30,212 bases of DNA from Chara braunii (GCA_003427395.1 BFEA01000163.1:89041-119252); one strand, 5' to 3'. Counted from the first letter of the stretch, positions 1 to 9,763 are shown. The notes: generated from the letters alone by a model not told the origin. Numbers and translations are program-made.

Positions 1-47
<47 letters not shown>

Positions 48-1045
48 CTCCTGATGCAAGCAGTTCGTCGCCTCACACCAACTTAGAGTTGTCACCTCGC
101 TTGGCTCGAGCATGCAAACCAGGTTCGCCCGTGCGCCACAGTCCGTCACGGCCCCACACGTCAACCCCACATACCCGACACCAGCTCGTCGGATCACCCA
201 ACTCTCTCGTCGACTCACCTCTCAAGCTGACTCGTTAGCCGACCCTCATTGATCGCGCTAACTCCAAGGTTCTTAGAGAGCAAACTAATCGCGCTTGCAA
301 AATTTATAGCATGCATGCTTGCGCGAAAGGTACGGGATTAAGCCCAAGTGGTCAGGAGGAAAAAAGAGGAAGTGCTTACGTCTGCAGGGCCAGGCCGCGG
401 CGTGGGGGTTGTAGCCACACTCCATGCATCGATCCGGTCATGTAGGCGTTCAGGCCAATTAGAACAGAGTATGCAAGGCGAGAAAGAAGGAGGGCGAGTA
501 AACACGAGGAAACCAAGAAAGAAGAAAGGTACAGTTACAATCGCGCCCGCCAAAAACGACAGTTATGCAGGATTAAGGGCGCGATCTAGTCAGAGCTCAG
601 TTCCTAGTGTCGTGAGATGTGCGTGAGTAAGAGGCGCGACGTAGCAAAATTCAGAGAAGCTAAATTCCTAGCCTAAGTCCTTATTGCAAAAAGGAAATTC
701 CTAAGAGCCAAAAAACAAGGGCTCGACGTCAGTTGAAAATCCAAAAAAACGACATCCCCGCACGATGATCGCGCCAAAAATTCCTAGTGCTCACAGCAAA
801 ACAAGAAAGAGGCCCTGACAACCGTTGTCCATTGCGCTCGCTAAGGCGTGGTTACCCAAGCGTTGGCGTGAGACTTTTCTGATACCGACCCGACAGATTT
901 CCAAAAAAAAAAAGAAGAAACGAGGGCATCCACACAATCAGTCCAACCAACCCATCTTCCCGCAACTCCCCCATCCGACCCGTCTCTTTTCCCCAAGGAC
1001 GCTTCGCGCAGAAAGTCAAGCGATTACAGAAAATGGTTCGTCACA
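1..1045 (-). repeat. LTR-like interspersed repeat, copy A (~1.06 kb family)
   Basis: This is one of three copies; the others are at 17221-18282 and 20085-21152. In the orientation chosen here it begins at 1045 with TGTGACGAACC and ends in a GA tract (read as (CT)n at 1-46 on the plus strand), which is cut by the window edge. All three copies share the TGTGACGAAC start, a block containing CGATCATCGCGC or a close variant, a TATA-like box beside GCATGCATGC, and the terminal GA/CT tract. A TGTGAC start plus an internal TATA box suits an LTR promoter, so solo LTRs are my preferred reading. I found no primer-binding site after the GA tract and no clean target duplication. Short open frames inside it are not conserved between copies. 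Confidence 0.6.
301..308 (-). promoter_or_regulatory. TATA-like box of repeat copy A
   Basis: The minus strand reads TATAAATT directly downstream of the alternating purine-pyrimidine motif GCATGCATGC. Both are conserved in all three repeat copies, about 740-755 bp after the TGTGACGAAC end, the expected place for an LTR U3 promoter. Transcription would run toward the GA/CT tract. Activity is inferred. Confidence 0.35.
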
Positions 1046-1201
1046 TATGTGATGCCAAGGGCGTTCCAATCTTGAGCAAGCTCCCACTTGCTCACACACT
1101 TCATGCGTCGATCCATTAACCCGATGATTGACACGGAGCTCACGTGTCCCACTTACCGTAAGATCTGAGTGTAGGAGTCATCCAACGTGGCACACGTGCG
1201 C

Positions 1202-1846
1202 TCAATCCAAAACGTTGCCCGGGAAAGGCAACCTAATTACGGGTGGGGGAGGTGGTGGGTAGACTTGGGGGAGAGGAGGCACGAAGCGGTAAATTTCTTC
1301 ATGACTAGAAGGGAGTGGGACGTAATGAATGGAGCGATGGATGCGAGGAAAGCGAGGGTGCCGTCGTTGATGGGGGAGAGAGGCGAGGTAGTCAGGGTAG
1401 AGGGTGCAAAGGGTGCGGTGGATGGCAGCGCGAAAATCGTCATATTCTTCGCACGCGGGGATCATTCCCGCGATGACGCAATAGACCTCTATATGATTAT
1501 ACTCCTGCCATTCCACGCTAAAAAGAAGGACGTGGAGGGGGAAAGAAGTGATGAGCGAGTGAGTGACAAAGTGCGGGAAGATGGTCACCAGAAGGCGGGT
1601 GGCGTAGCAGTGGTAGAAGAAGGAGAGTGGGAACGGCTGCCACCCATCGGGGAACGGGGGTCGCCCTGGGAGCTGTCGGAGGGTGAAGAAGTCACGGGGA
1701 TGACGGGATAACGATCGGGGACGAAGCCTGAGTGCTCGCATCTCAACATAGACGAAGGGCTGCGGGTCGAACTGGGGAAGATTGGGAGGGCGATTCACTT
1801 CTTCGGCGGCGCCGGCTTCTTGATCCCTCTGCGGCGGCGCCTCCAT
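1202..1846 (-). pseudogene. E1 distal 3' coding remnant, unknown function
   Basis: An open frame of 214 codons, the last coding piece of E1 before copy A of the LTR-like repeat. It starts in a hydrophilic stretch, then has an aromatic- and histidine-rich middle (with HCYATRLL and FSVEWQEY) and a proline-rich end including six consecutive prolines near the C-terminus. I recognise no domain, signal peptide or convincing membrane segment. It lies in a different frame from the acidic segment upstream, so if it belonged to one long 3' ORF a frameshift has split it. Its middle loosely resembles the frame at 16257-16652 in the spacing of aromatic residues, which is weak evidence. It could also be a chance frame in decayed sequence. 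Confidence 0.35.
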
Positions 1847-1919
1847 CTCTTTCGTCTTCTTTCCGCGGGGGTTCTGGATTGCACGCTGGATCGCCCTGCA
1901 GCAGTTGCGGTGGTGGCCC

Positions 1920-2952
1920 TCATGATTCTTCGATCGACCACTTTCCTTTTGCTGCTGCCCGTTTCCTCTGTGCCACTGCCTCTCTTTCTTCTCTGCTCAA
2001 TTCCTCGGGACCACTCGACTCACCCAATCCACCTTCTTCTTCCTTCGACTCCGCCCGCCCCGAACTGGCTTCTTCCGATTCAGCGTCCTCCGATTCGTGA
2101 TAATCGGGATCGTCTGACTCGGCCCCCGATTCCTCCTCTTCTCGTGTCGTCTCTCCTCTCTCCTTCCGTATACTGAAGGTGACCGCCCTCCTCGCTTTCC
2201 TCTTCCTCCTCTTCTTCGTCCTCCTCACTGGTTTCTCCTATAGGACCGCGCCGGATGAGTGGGTCCCACGTGGAGAGATCAGTTACGTCAACGCTCAGGT
2301 ATACACCTCTCGAGGGTAAGTAGTAGCTACCCTCCTCCAATTCCGTACAGGTGGACCAAAGAAGGTGTGGCTCCAGAGTACGAGCGAGCGTGGCTGTCCC
2401 CGGCCTCTCGTCACAGTGTGAGAGGATCTCCAATGGCAGGTCATCCAATACTTGGGTTAGAAGCACCAGCAGCTCGTTCGTAATGGAACTCAGATGCCCG
2501 TCTCTCACCTCTTTGAATAAGATCTCCAAAAAATCTCCCTCCGTGTCCGTTCTCCACCCTTGGATAAGCAACAACTCCACCTCGTCGTCCGGGATCTCGT
2601 CCTCCACACTCCTGTCTGCGGGTTCCGCCCAATGAAAGGCGACCTCGAGGAGGCAAAAACTGAGCGCCATGTAGGCTTGCCACCACTGCGTCCACTTGAC
2701 TGCATCTAGAATCGGCACATCCAATGGCTTGATTATGAAGGACAGGGATGCTTCCGCGGCGGATTGCCAAAACGTGGAAACGTCAGAGGGGAGGCTGAAG
2801 GTAGAGAGGAGGTGGCGGTTCATTGAGGCCGAGTGAAGGGACGAAGCACAAAAAGGGTGACCTCTGGCGCGGTGGAGGAGACCCGGAGCTGAAGATCGAT
2901 GTCGTTCGTTGTTACAACGCGATCGTGAGGTCGAGCCAATAGTCACACCCAC
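1920..2952 (-). pseudogene. E1 3' coding region, domain of unknown function with acidic tail
   Basis: A 290-codon frame (2080-2952) overlaps a 102-codon frame (1920-2228) that continues it in another phase. Residues about 45-220 look like a folded helical domain with regular leucines and tryptophans (for example WTQWWQAYMALSFCLLEV). Then comes a low-complexity Glu/Asp run (EEDEEEEEEESEE). After the shift the second frame continues as a Glu/Ser-rich, then basic segment (REEREAVAQRKRAAAKGKW). The composition carries across the frame change, so I infer one original protein broken near 2200. It lies just 3' of integrase, where some LTR elements carry an extra ORF. I recognise no family. Confidence 0.5.
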
Positions 2953-3299
2953 TCAGTCGTGATGCGTGCTGCCCAGTCTCGCAGCTGCCGGAGGATGGTG
3001 GTGTGACGTGCGGGATGCAGTGTCATGATGTCGCCTGTAAAGACGACAATGACCGACACGTGGCTCTCGTCGGGTGGGGACACGCGCAAAAAGGCTGACA
3101 CCTCGGCCAACACTCGTGCCACCCCGGACTGGCCGAATTGGAACTCTGCCGCCACGTGGATGGCCTCCGTACTGAAGAAGGCCGCGAATCGGAGAAGATC
3201 TGGACTCAACCGGGGATACCGTACCTGTCGGATCGCCGAGAAGGCTCCCCCGGGTACCATTAGACGCTCGCTGATCACCTGCTCCGTCAAAAAGTTCAT
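2943..3299 (-). pseudogene. E1 coding segment immediately after integrase, unknown function
   Basis: A 118-codon frame starting MNFLTEQVISERL and ending at a stop a few bases before the 290-codon frame below it. It looks globular, with alternating hydrophobic positions (VAAEFQFGQSGVARVLAEV; HVSVIVVFTGD). It follows the integrase tail in another phase. The residues before its methionine (LNHVFDPASIV) are also open, so the methionine may not be the true start and the segment may once have been fused to Pol. It is probably the first part of the same 3' coding region as 1920-2952. I cannot name a domain. Confidence 0.45.
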
Positions 3300-3483
3300 G
3301 ACGATGGAGGCGGGGTCGAAGACGTGGTTGAGAGAGAAAGGAGGATTCTAGAGAGTCGCCGTCCTCGTCTTGGCCGAGGGACGATGCAGATGATAGAGGA
3401 GAGAGGGAAGAGGGGAGAGGACGAAGGTAGGACACGCGTCGAACGATCGGACGAGCCGATCGACTCCCCGACACCTCCGGCGC

Positions 3484-4600
3484 AAGCCGCACCGTGTTCA
3501 CCTGACTGGGACCACGCTTGACCACACGAAATCGCCCGAAGAATCGTGGCGCTAACTTGCCTTGGCGAGCACATTTCCTCACCTGCACGATGTCCCCTAA
3601 TTTATATTGGGGCCAAGGCCCAGCGTTCCCATTCCGGGCCTCGTAACTCCGAACCTGTCTCCCATGGGCCATTTCTGTCATTCGTTGTCTTTGTCGGGCC
3701 AGTCAGGGGAGGACCTTTTCCATCAGCTCTAAGTGGCGTTGGGCCTTATCCTTAACCGTCGTCCTAGTGGTCCGTCGTGGAAGGGTCGTTTCATCATTTA
3801 GGCTCGGTAGGGCTACACAGGGCAAGCTATTGGTTCGTCGTTGGAAGGGGGTCATACCCGTGGACTCGTGGGGTGTCCCCCGGTGGATAGCTAGGATATG
3901 GTCCACGGTATCGGGCCAAGGCCTTGTGTCGTTGCCGCGATATTGTGGCGCAGGGCGGTCTTAATCACTCGATTGGCGTTCTCTACCAGTCCGTTGGATT
4001 GCGACATGTGGGGAGCAGTGTTGCGGATGGAGACGCCATGCAGGACTAAGTTCCTCAAGACTTCCCCTCTAAATTATGCCCCATTGTCCGTCAGGATCTC
4101 CTCCGTATCTTGGTGCATCCCGAGAAAACGGTTGACGTATCGTGCGATTTTGGCCGCCTGTCGTGTCTTACACGGATAGGCCTCAATCCATTTGAGAATG
4201 GTCTACGAATACCAGTAGAATTCAATACTCGCAGCTATTAGGTCTAGGGGGAACAACAAAATCCGTGGTGTCCATACTAACCCTCTGGAATGGCCGTTCG
4301 ATTACGGCAAGCACTATCGACCTAGGTGCCGGCTGAATTGGCGCCTTGTTAGCGGCACAGACCTGACAATTTCAGACGATGGACTTAACATCGTCGCGAA
4401 TGTTGGACCAATACCATTCATTTTATCAACCGTTGCCTCTATGATTCGGACAGCGAACTGAGCCGCAGTTTCCTCGCGGGTTGACTTAACCCAGTCATAC
4501 CTTACGAACGGATGCGGGACAGACATCCAAATCCCGCTTCCGTTCGTTTTCCGTTTTTCTAACCGTCCCTCATTCCATCGGTAAACCCGAGCTCTCTCAT
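3484..4600 (-). pseudogene. E1 integrase (H2C2, DDE core, GPY/F-like C-terminal module)
   Basis: Integrase inserts retroelement cDNA into chromosomes. The N-terminal segment reads YRWNEGRLEKR, followed after a frameshift near 4430 by WYWSNIRDDVKSIV and the zinc-binding NCQVCAANK, with a TGA stop (4372-4374) just before it. The core shows all three catalytic signatures: Asp in LLVFVDH with KWIEAYP following, Asp in ILTDNGA, and Glu in GLVENANRVIK. A TAA stop (4074-4076) follows TDNGA. The tail holds YKLGDIVQVR and KLAPRFFGRFRVV (3484-3606), the usual GPY/F-type C-terminal module. A TGA stop at 3703-3705 and at least two frameshifts in the core make it non-functional. It is the only near-complete integrase in the window. 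Confidence 0.85.
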
Positions 4601-4769
4601 TAACCCATTTTCGGTCCTCCTTTGTGAAGTCTCGGAGAGGGTTTCCAACCACCGTAGCTATCAGGGCGACATTTGTCCATACTTCAGCCCTTCTAAACCG
4701 TCGGGTCTTTTCTAATCCTTCAGACATGGCTTCGAGAAATCGAGTGTCCGTCGGGATTTTGTCAGTGCG

Positions 4770-4931
4770 ACACAGAGGACACAACCAGGGTTTGTCCGCA
4801 TTTCGGTACTGTATACAGGAGCCATGGGCTCGGGAAACACATCGCTGACAATCTACCCACTCGACATATCCCTCCCCGCTCGATTGCATAGGGACCGAGT
4901 AGACCCTCGAGATGACCTCACAAAAGTAGCA
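4770..4931 (-). other. PHD finger encoded in E1 pol between RNase H and integrase
   Basis: The frame at 4314-5027 contains a complete C4HC3 zinc-binding pattern. Numbering from 5027, the ligands are C33, C36, C60, C63, H68, C71, C83 and C86, with a tryptophan (W81) two residues before the seventh ligand, as is typical of PHD fingers (motifs CYFC, DCQRC, HGSC, PWLCPLC). The C36-C60 loop is 23 residues, slightly long. It lies in the same reading frame as RT/RNase H upstream, separated only by a TGA at 5073-5075, and the frame runs on into the integrase N-terminal region. It was therefore part of the polyprotein, not a separate insertion. PHD fingers usually bind histone H3 tails; a targeting role here is inference. 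Confidence 0.85.
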
Positions 4932-5072
4932 AAATTTGTCAGGTAGGGATGAAAAGGAGGAGGATGAGAGAGGAGAAAGGGGACCTTCGGGGTTACCTCC
5001 GCGCCCCATCTCCATCGTGTCGATCACCCCGTAGGAGCTCGAGGAAGGATGGCCACCTGTCCGTATGAACGC

Positions 5073-6402
5073 TCATTGGTTGGTTTTGATTCCTTCCACA
5101 GGGTAATCTCCCTCACTTTTAATCACCCTGCCAGGTCCATGCAGACGTGTCAAGCCGTCAGTGTTCCCGTGCTTCTTCGTCTCCCGGTGGACAATATCGA
5201 AGTCGTACTCTTGCAGCCGTACAACCCAGCGTCCAATCATACCCGTGTAGTTGGTGAGCCTCTTCAGGGCCAGCAAGGGCTCATGATCCGTGATGAGGAG
5301 GAACTTTTGTCCGTAAAGATACGGATGGAAATGCTGAATTCCCAAAACCACTACGTAACACTCTCCCTGAGGAGCTGAATCGTTTCTCCTCTCGTCGGGC
5401 ACTGTTCGAGAAGCGTGCTCGATGACGTGTTCACAACCGTCTTTCCCCTTCTGGGCTAGAATAACGGAGATCGCTTCAGGCTGCCATTCCGTAATGAGTA
5501 TGAACTGCTTTTGCGGGTCCGGACGGATCAAAATAGGCGCCGTAACCAGGGCCTCCTTCAATGTGACAAAGACCCGCTCGCACTCGGTGTTCCATCGTAG
5601 GGACCGGTCCTTACGCAGAAGATTCGTTAGAGGTCGTGCGATTGCCGCGACACCCTTGATAAATCTGCGGTAGTACGACACCAGTCCCAAAAAGACCCGC
5701 ACCTGTGTCAGTGACGTAGGCGTGGGAGCCTCTCAGTCACCCGCGACCTTTCTTGAATTTGGCCTTAACCCGCCTCGCATTACTACGTAACCCAAAAACG
5801 AGATTTCCGAGAGGAAGAACTCGCTCTTATCTAGTGCAATTTTGAACCCAGTGTCCCGCAGCGCTCCCAGCGTCCATTCAATATGTTGCGCATGCCCGTG
5901 AAATGATTCCGAATAGACCAGAATATCATCCATGTACACGATGACGCAGAAATTAATCATCCCCTGCGTCAGTCGGGTCTTGTTAACGAAATTATGAAAA
6001 GTTACGTTCATCGCCCTTTGGAACGTGGCTTGTGCATTGCAGACTCTCATTGGACAACGAATCCCCTGCCATGTGCCCTCGAACAATACGAAGGCTGTCT
6101 TCGGCCGATCCTCCTCTCTAACCAAGATGTGATGAAATCCGTGGCGAATATCAAACTTACTAAAATAATTCGCACACCCAATCACATCCAACAAATCATC
6201 AATCCGGGGAAGGGGATACACATCCTTGATCGTGATATCATTTAATTTTCGGTGATCACTGCAAATGCGAATCGACCCACTCTTCTTCGGGACTAAGACC
6301 ACAGGAAATGACCAAGGTCCTGTTGCTGGTTCGATCCATCTGTTAGTCTCAAACTCCCTGATCCTTTGTAGCGCAATTTTTATTTCTGCGAGAGAGTATC
6401 AG
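5073..6402 (-). pseudogene. E1 reverse transcriptase and RNase H
   Basis: This segment copies element RNA into DNA and removes the RNA strand. RT motifs in order: WSFPVVLVPKK, IRICSDHRKLN, VYPLPRIDDLLD, YFSKFDIRHGFHHI (first catalytic Asp), FEGTWQGIRCP, and VYMDDILVYSES with intact YMDD at 5925-5936. The thumb and connection follow (VRVFLGLVSYYRRFIKG). RNase H shows ITEWQPEAISVILAQ, a Glu in GECYVVV, TDHEPLLAL, and the ending YDFDIVHRE plus NTDGLTR. The position normally held by the first catalytic Asp reads Glu (5487-5489). A single frame spans everything, broken only by TGA stops at 6399-6401, 5733-5735 and 5073-5075. A short in-frame loss just after 5735 removes residues that E2 retains. 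Confidence 0.9.
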
Positions 6403-7088
6403 TATGACTTACAGTGGATCGGGAGATGTGTTCCGGTTTGAATCTCATGTTGAATAACTAAAGATAATCCAATATCCGTATCCGTTACGCTAATCGCATC
6501 TTGATCTTCAGTCAGGATATCCACAATTAGTCAGTGGGTTTCGTTGGGTACATACTGAGGCACATGCAGTTCGTACAACTTTCCGTGTATGGTAACTGCC
6601 ACGTGTTTCATGTTCACTCTGTGGTCGTTCTCATTAGGGGGAGCAAAAATGAAGGAGTTACCCGACCACCAGGAGAACACAATGGTGACCATCTGAGCGT
6701 CTTCTTCTCGGATGGCTACGTGTTCCTCCGGTGTCACACCGTCGCTGATGTCTTGCCGGAAAACCGGCTTTTCGGCGATCTTGATCCTGAGCTCGTAGGG
6801 CGTAGGGTCGCCTCGCTCAGGGGGTTCCAAAGCTTCACTTTCGGCCCCTAAACGTAATAATCGAACGTTCTTGTCGGATGTTAGTAGGGAACAAGGCAGC
6901 CCTTTAATGTCGTAGAACGCCTTCTTCTCTCGATATCTCGAAAGAAGTGGGGTCGTGGCTCTGTACAGGGTTCGAAGGGGTTCCAAAGAGTCGACCATCC
7001 GGGATACTTGTACGAGGGGTTCTCCAAAAATTAAAGCCCGAGTTCATTGCAGGTTTCTGTCCGTAAGGACGAATGTTTTGGAAGTCTT
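6403..7088 (-). pseudogene. E1 pol linker between protease and reverse transcriptase
   Basis: In frame with protease and RT, this stretch has no named domain but is conserved in E2 (11044-11649). Shared segments include LYRATTPLLSRY against LYEATTPLLSRY, LYELHVPQYVP, and the invariant DIGLxLVI before the RT fingers. It probably forms the spacer and RT entry region of Pol. Stops are TGA at 6531-6533, where E2 keeps CGA (Arg), and a TGA near 7043 in NLQ*TRALI, where E2 has CGG (Arg). Confidence 0.7.
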
Positions 7089-7964
7089 CTACTGGATCGG
7101 ATAGCAAATCAACTGTCCGGTCGTATCGAGATCAACTTCATTTTCGCTATCGGATTCGTTGGAGGAACTATGTTCCTCATCCTCATGCTCGACCTTCTGA
7201 GTTGGTTGTTCCCAGGTGATTACTCGGAGAGCGACTCCGGTGGTCAAAGGAACTTTTTGAGTTGTGGGCATCACGTTTTGCAGAGTTAGACGCATTGGAA
7301 TAACATACGGTTTCACGCCTGTATTTCGTAGGATTATCAATCGTCGTTCGAAGTCCAGATTGACCCGTAGCGCGACGAGCGATGGTAATCCCAGAAGTAC
7401 ATCGTAGGTATTGACATCCAATACTACCACATCCCCCAAAGCATGAATGTTTCCCAACCGAGAAACGACATTCATCATTCTTCCCACTGCTTTTATCTTC
7501 TCTTCATCCGCAGAGACGAGATAGTCATTCTGTTGCCCTGCCTTTTCCACAACCCTCAGAGATATGGCCAATACAGCTGTTCCTGAATCGATGACAACAT
7601 TGTACGAGACTCCCCATATTTCGATGTCACATTCCGTGGATTTCCACGGAATGACTTTGATGCGTAAGAAATGATCATCTTTTTGGACTAGTCCCAACCG
7701 TATTGAGTCTGACGTGCTGGATTTTTCGAGCTTGTCCTCGAGAGCGGGGGATTTCCCCTTCGTCGTTGTCAGTTCATTGAGACTGAACCTTTTTCTGTTT
7801 GCCTTGCAATGCTGCAACATACGTTCATTAGCTTGTTCTGATATAGACAGCAAATGGCCAATCGACAATGGAATCCGGTGGTCTAAGGCCCGAACAATGT
7901 TCAAAACGTCGATTTCTCCTGTTACCGCCTGACTCCATTTCGTTTGGGGAAGGTCTCCATTCAA
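7089..7964 (-). pseudogene. E1 retropepsin-like aspartic protease region
   Basis: An aspartic protease would process the Gag-Pol polyprotein. The segment contains NVVIDSGTAVLAIS, a DSG(T/A)-type active site, followed by the beta-rich body (IHALGDVVVLDVNTYDVLLGLP, in which DVLLGLP is a typical retropepsin-like flap/core ending). E2 has DSGAAVLAI at the same place. The C-terminal part is acidic and Ser-rich (HEDEEHSSSNESDSENE). It ends at a TAG (7089-7091) where E2 continues with CGA-CAG codons. The start is blurred by a frameshift near 7930 from the CCHC frame, so 7964 is an upper limit, not a true start codon. Confidence 0.8.
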
Positions 7965-8535
7965 CTACTTCCTTTCGCTCATCCGCCGGTCGGATGGTTC
8001 CGATCATCCCTAACCCCGGATATCTTAAGGCGATATATTGATCGAGCGGGATAAGTTCCGCTGCTTCCTCGGTAGTGGCTATCGTGCTTCCCCCTCCTTC
8101 CATTTCCTCAAGCATCGTACCTACCCTTCTTTGACCGTTGGCCACCAGCGCAGCGGCCACAAGAGCAACCCCGATTCGAGCTTGCGCAGGCCGGTGTGGA
8201 CAGTCCCAGGCGATATGGCCCGGCTGATGACATGTGTAGCAGACACTCAGATTGGCTGCCATCCCTCCCAAAAGTTGAGCGGGGGCAATGCCTTGTGCCA
8301 CGGGGGCAACTCTAACAGCAATGGGGCGCATCGATCGCATCAAGGATTCCATCCGGGCGTTAAACTCCCGTTGTTCCTTTTTGCTTTCTTGTATCAGGTT
8401 GACTAATGTCGGGGTCAGTTCTAATATCGCGCTTGGTTCACGAATTCTACTCGTCGTATCGGGAGGGGGTGCAAGAACGGGTACGACAGGGTACCGGAGC
8501 GGCCATCGCTGGCATAGGCAGTCCTGGGGTTGCAT
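7925..8535 (-). pseudogene. E1 gag C-terminal part with CCHC zinc knuckle
   Basis: This nucleocapsid-type segment would bind element RNA. It contains one CCHC knuckle (VCYTCHQPGHIAWDCP; C-x2-C-x4-H-x4-C), preceded by a helical, charged stretch (ESKKEQREFNARMESLMR) and followed by an Ala/Val-rich linker and EEAAELIPLDQYIALRYPG, which is almost identical in E2. Frameshifts separate it from the capsid frame (8450-8530) and from protease (near 7930). Confidence 0.85.
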
Positions 8536-9232
8536 CTGCTCCGGGTTTCTTGGTTACGATATGTTCCAAATAGGTGATGGGACCAGAGACAAAACTCATG
8601 TTTTCGAATTTATTTTGAAGCGCGGCCAGCTCGGCCCTTGCTCTAGCTAGCTCTGAGGAGGCCCCCTTTCTAGGATAATCTTCCGCTTCTAGGAAGCTGG
8701 TGGCGAATTTCCGCTCCATTTCTTCTGCCTCAGACATAATCTGCTGCACAGTATGATTGATCGGAAAGAATTGCTTTCACAATATCGCCCTCATGGTCCT
8801 GCTGCGAAGTCCATCGATGAGTAGATTCCTCCCGACTTGCTCTCCTCGTTTGGTTTTGACAAACATCCTATAAAATCGGTTTCGATATTCCATGACAGAT
8901 TCAAGTGGTTTTTGTACTCGATCCTTAATCATGAACAGGGCTTGTTCCGGATGAATGTAATCAAATCGGTTAAGGAAATCTCGTTCAAAAGTTGGGAGAC
9001 ATACCCAAACGTAAGTGTTAAACCAATGATGCGCGTCCCCTCCCAATCTAGCGGGGATGTTAATTCGAGCTTCATCGTTATCATATTGTTGCGCGCGTAG
9101 CGTAGCTAGCCATGCCCCGACCAGATGATGTGCAAGGTCAAAAAGATAGAGATTCGGGGGAGCCATGGGCGCGCGAGCTCGCAGGGCCGGGACTGGACCA
9201 GGATTCAGATTCTGGTTCTAATTCGCATTCAT
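8447..9232 (-). pseudogene. E1 gag capsid region
   Basis: A retrotransposon Gag capsid domain: LYLFDLAHHLVGAWL, LGGDAHHWFNTY, FERDFLNRFDYIHPEQ and PLESVMEYRNRFYRMF follow the usual Ty3 gag pattern. The original start is best placed at the ATG at 9230-9232 (MNAN...), because E2 has the same start (15723) in an open frame. In E1 this start is followed after four codons by a TAG, so the present frame effectively restarts at the methionine at 9166. A TGA at 8777-8779 replaces an Arg codon (CGA in E2) before the coiled-coil-like segment QQIMSEAEEMERKF. Confidence 0.85.
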
Positions 9233-9375
9233 ATTGACTGCCTGTCGCCCAACCGACCTACTTCGTGTTACTATAGAATCGCAGCGCGGCGCGTTCTCTG
9301 CCTTGGTCGCCCTCTGTTCGCCACATCGTTCGCTATAATCACCTTTCGTGTTAATCCGTAACCCTGCCACGTGTC

Positions 9376-9388
9376 GGCTCCGATACCA
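9376..9388 (-). other. E1 primer-binding site, tRNA-iMet type
   Basis: The minus strand reads TGGTATCGGAGCC, which differs by one base from the common plant retrotransposon primer-binding site TGGTATCAGAGCC, complementary to the 3' end of initiator tRNA-Met. It lies 144 bp upstream of the gag ATG at 9232, and the same 13 bases occur at the matching place in E2. Confidence 0.75.
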
Positions 9389-9390
9389 AT

Positions 9391-9730
9391 CTCACGCCCA
9401 ACGCGACTTCCTGATCGGAGTGGGATGGGGGCCGGGAAGTGCGAAAAGGGGGTGTGCTAAGGGTTTTAGGAAAGTGGGGGTGGAGTCCCAGGTCAAAACT
9501 GAGATCTCCGGTGGCAAGTTTAGGGACAACCGTGCAAGATGGTACGCGAAGATCGTGTCTGGGATTATCGTCTATGCCAGTTGCGTCGCTGTGGTGGGCT
9601 CCGTGGGTTGTGGTGGCGGTCGCGTGGTTCGACCAGTTGTTGGCGCAGCTCGACTTCGGTTCGGGTTCGCCGGGTAATTTCCGAAGCTCGATATGCCTGG
9701 TGCAGTTGACACTTTTCGCATGGTGTGCAG
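9391..9730 (-). repeat. E1 5' LTR-like region (partial)
   Basis: Lies directly beyond the primer-binding site, where the 5' LTR should end, and aligns with 15890-16230 in E2. The first ~130 bp match well (shared TCGGAGTGGGA, TGCGAAAAG, GTGGGGGTGGAGTCCCAGGTC); later parts match loosely (around GGTTCGACCAGTTGTTGGC). The LTR 3' end would read GGGCGTGAG rather than the canonical CA, so the exact boundary is uncertain. The upper end is lost at or before the foreign integrase fragment starting near 9764. Confidence 0.55.
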
Positions 9731-9763
9731 GGCCAATCCTGGAGTATCCTATTCAGGTACGAC

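Larger units (their letters stand above)
1202..9730 (-). mobile_element. Element 1: degenerate Ty3/gypsy-type LTR retrotransposon
   Basis: Read on the minus strand, the order is LTR-like region, tRNA-iMet-type primer-binding site (9376-9388), gag capsid, CCHC knuckle, aspartic protease, linker, reverse transcriptase, RNase H, PHD finger, integrase, extra 3' coding region. RT before integrase places it in the Ty3/gypsy superfamily. One reading frame runs from 7964 down to about 4440 with only single stops (7089, 6531, 6399, 5733, 5073, plus one TGA near 7043). Frameshifts occur near 8490, 7930, 4430 and in the integrase core. It matches E2 along gag, protease and RT, so the two are copies of one family. 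I could not find a 3' LTR matching 9391-9730, so the lower boundary is the end of recognisable coding sequence. Confidence 0.85.

Noticed and set aside
1-1045. Repeat copy A as the 3' LTR of E1
   Set aside because: It has the right orientation and place, but the region beyond the E1 primer-binding site (9391-9730) shows no similarity to it and lacks the GA tract.
1187-1711. A 174-codon plus-strand frame opposite the E1 distal region
   Set aside because: It overlaps a minus-strand frame in the coding orientation of E1, and its Gly/Glu/Arg-rich composition follows from GC-rich purine-biased DNA. No motif.
5073-6998. TGA as a sense codon, since the long E1 pol frame is broken mainly by TGA
   Set aside because: TAG and TAA stops also occur in E1 and E2, and E2 keeps CGA or CGG at several of the TGA sites. 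Mutation explains the pattern.
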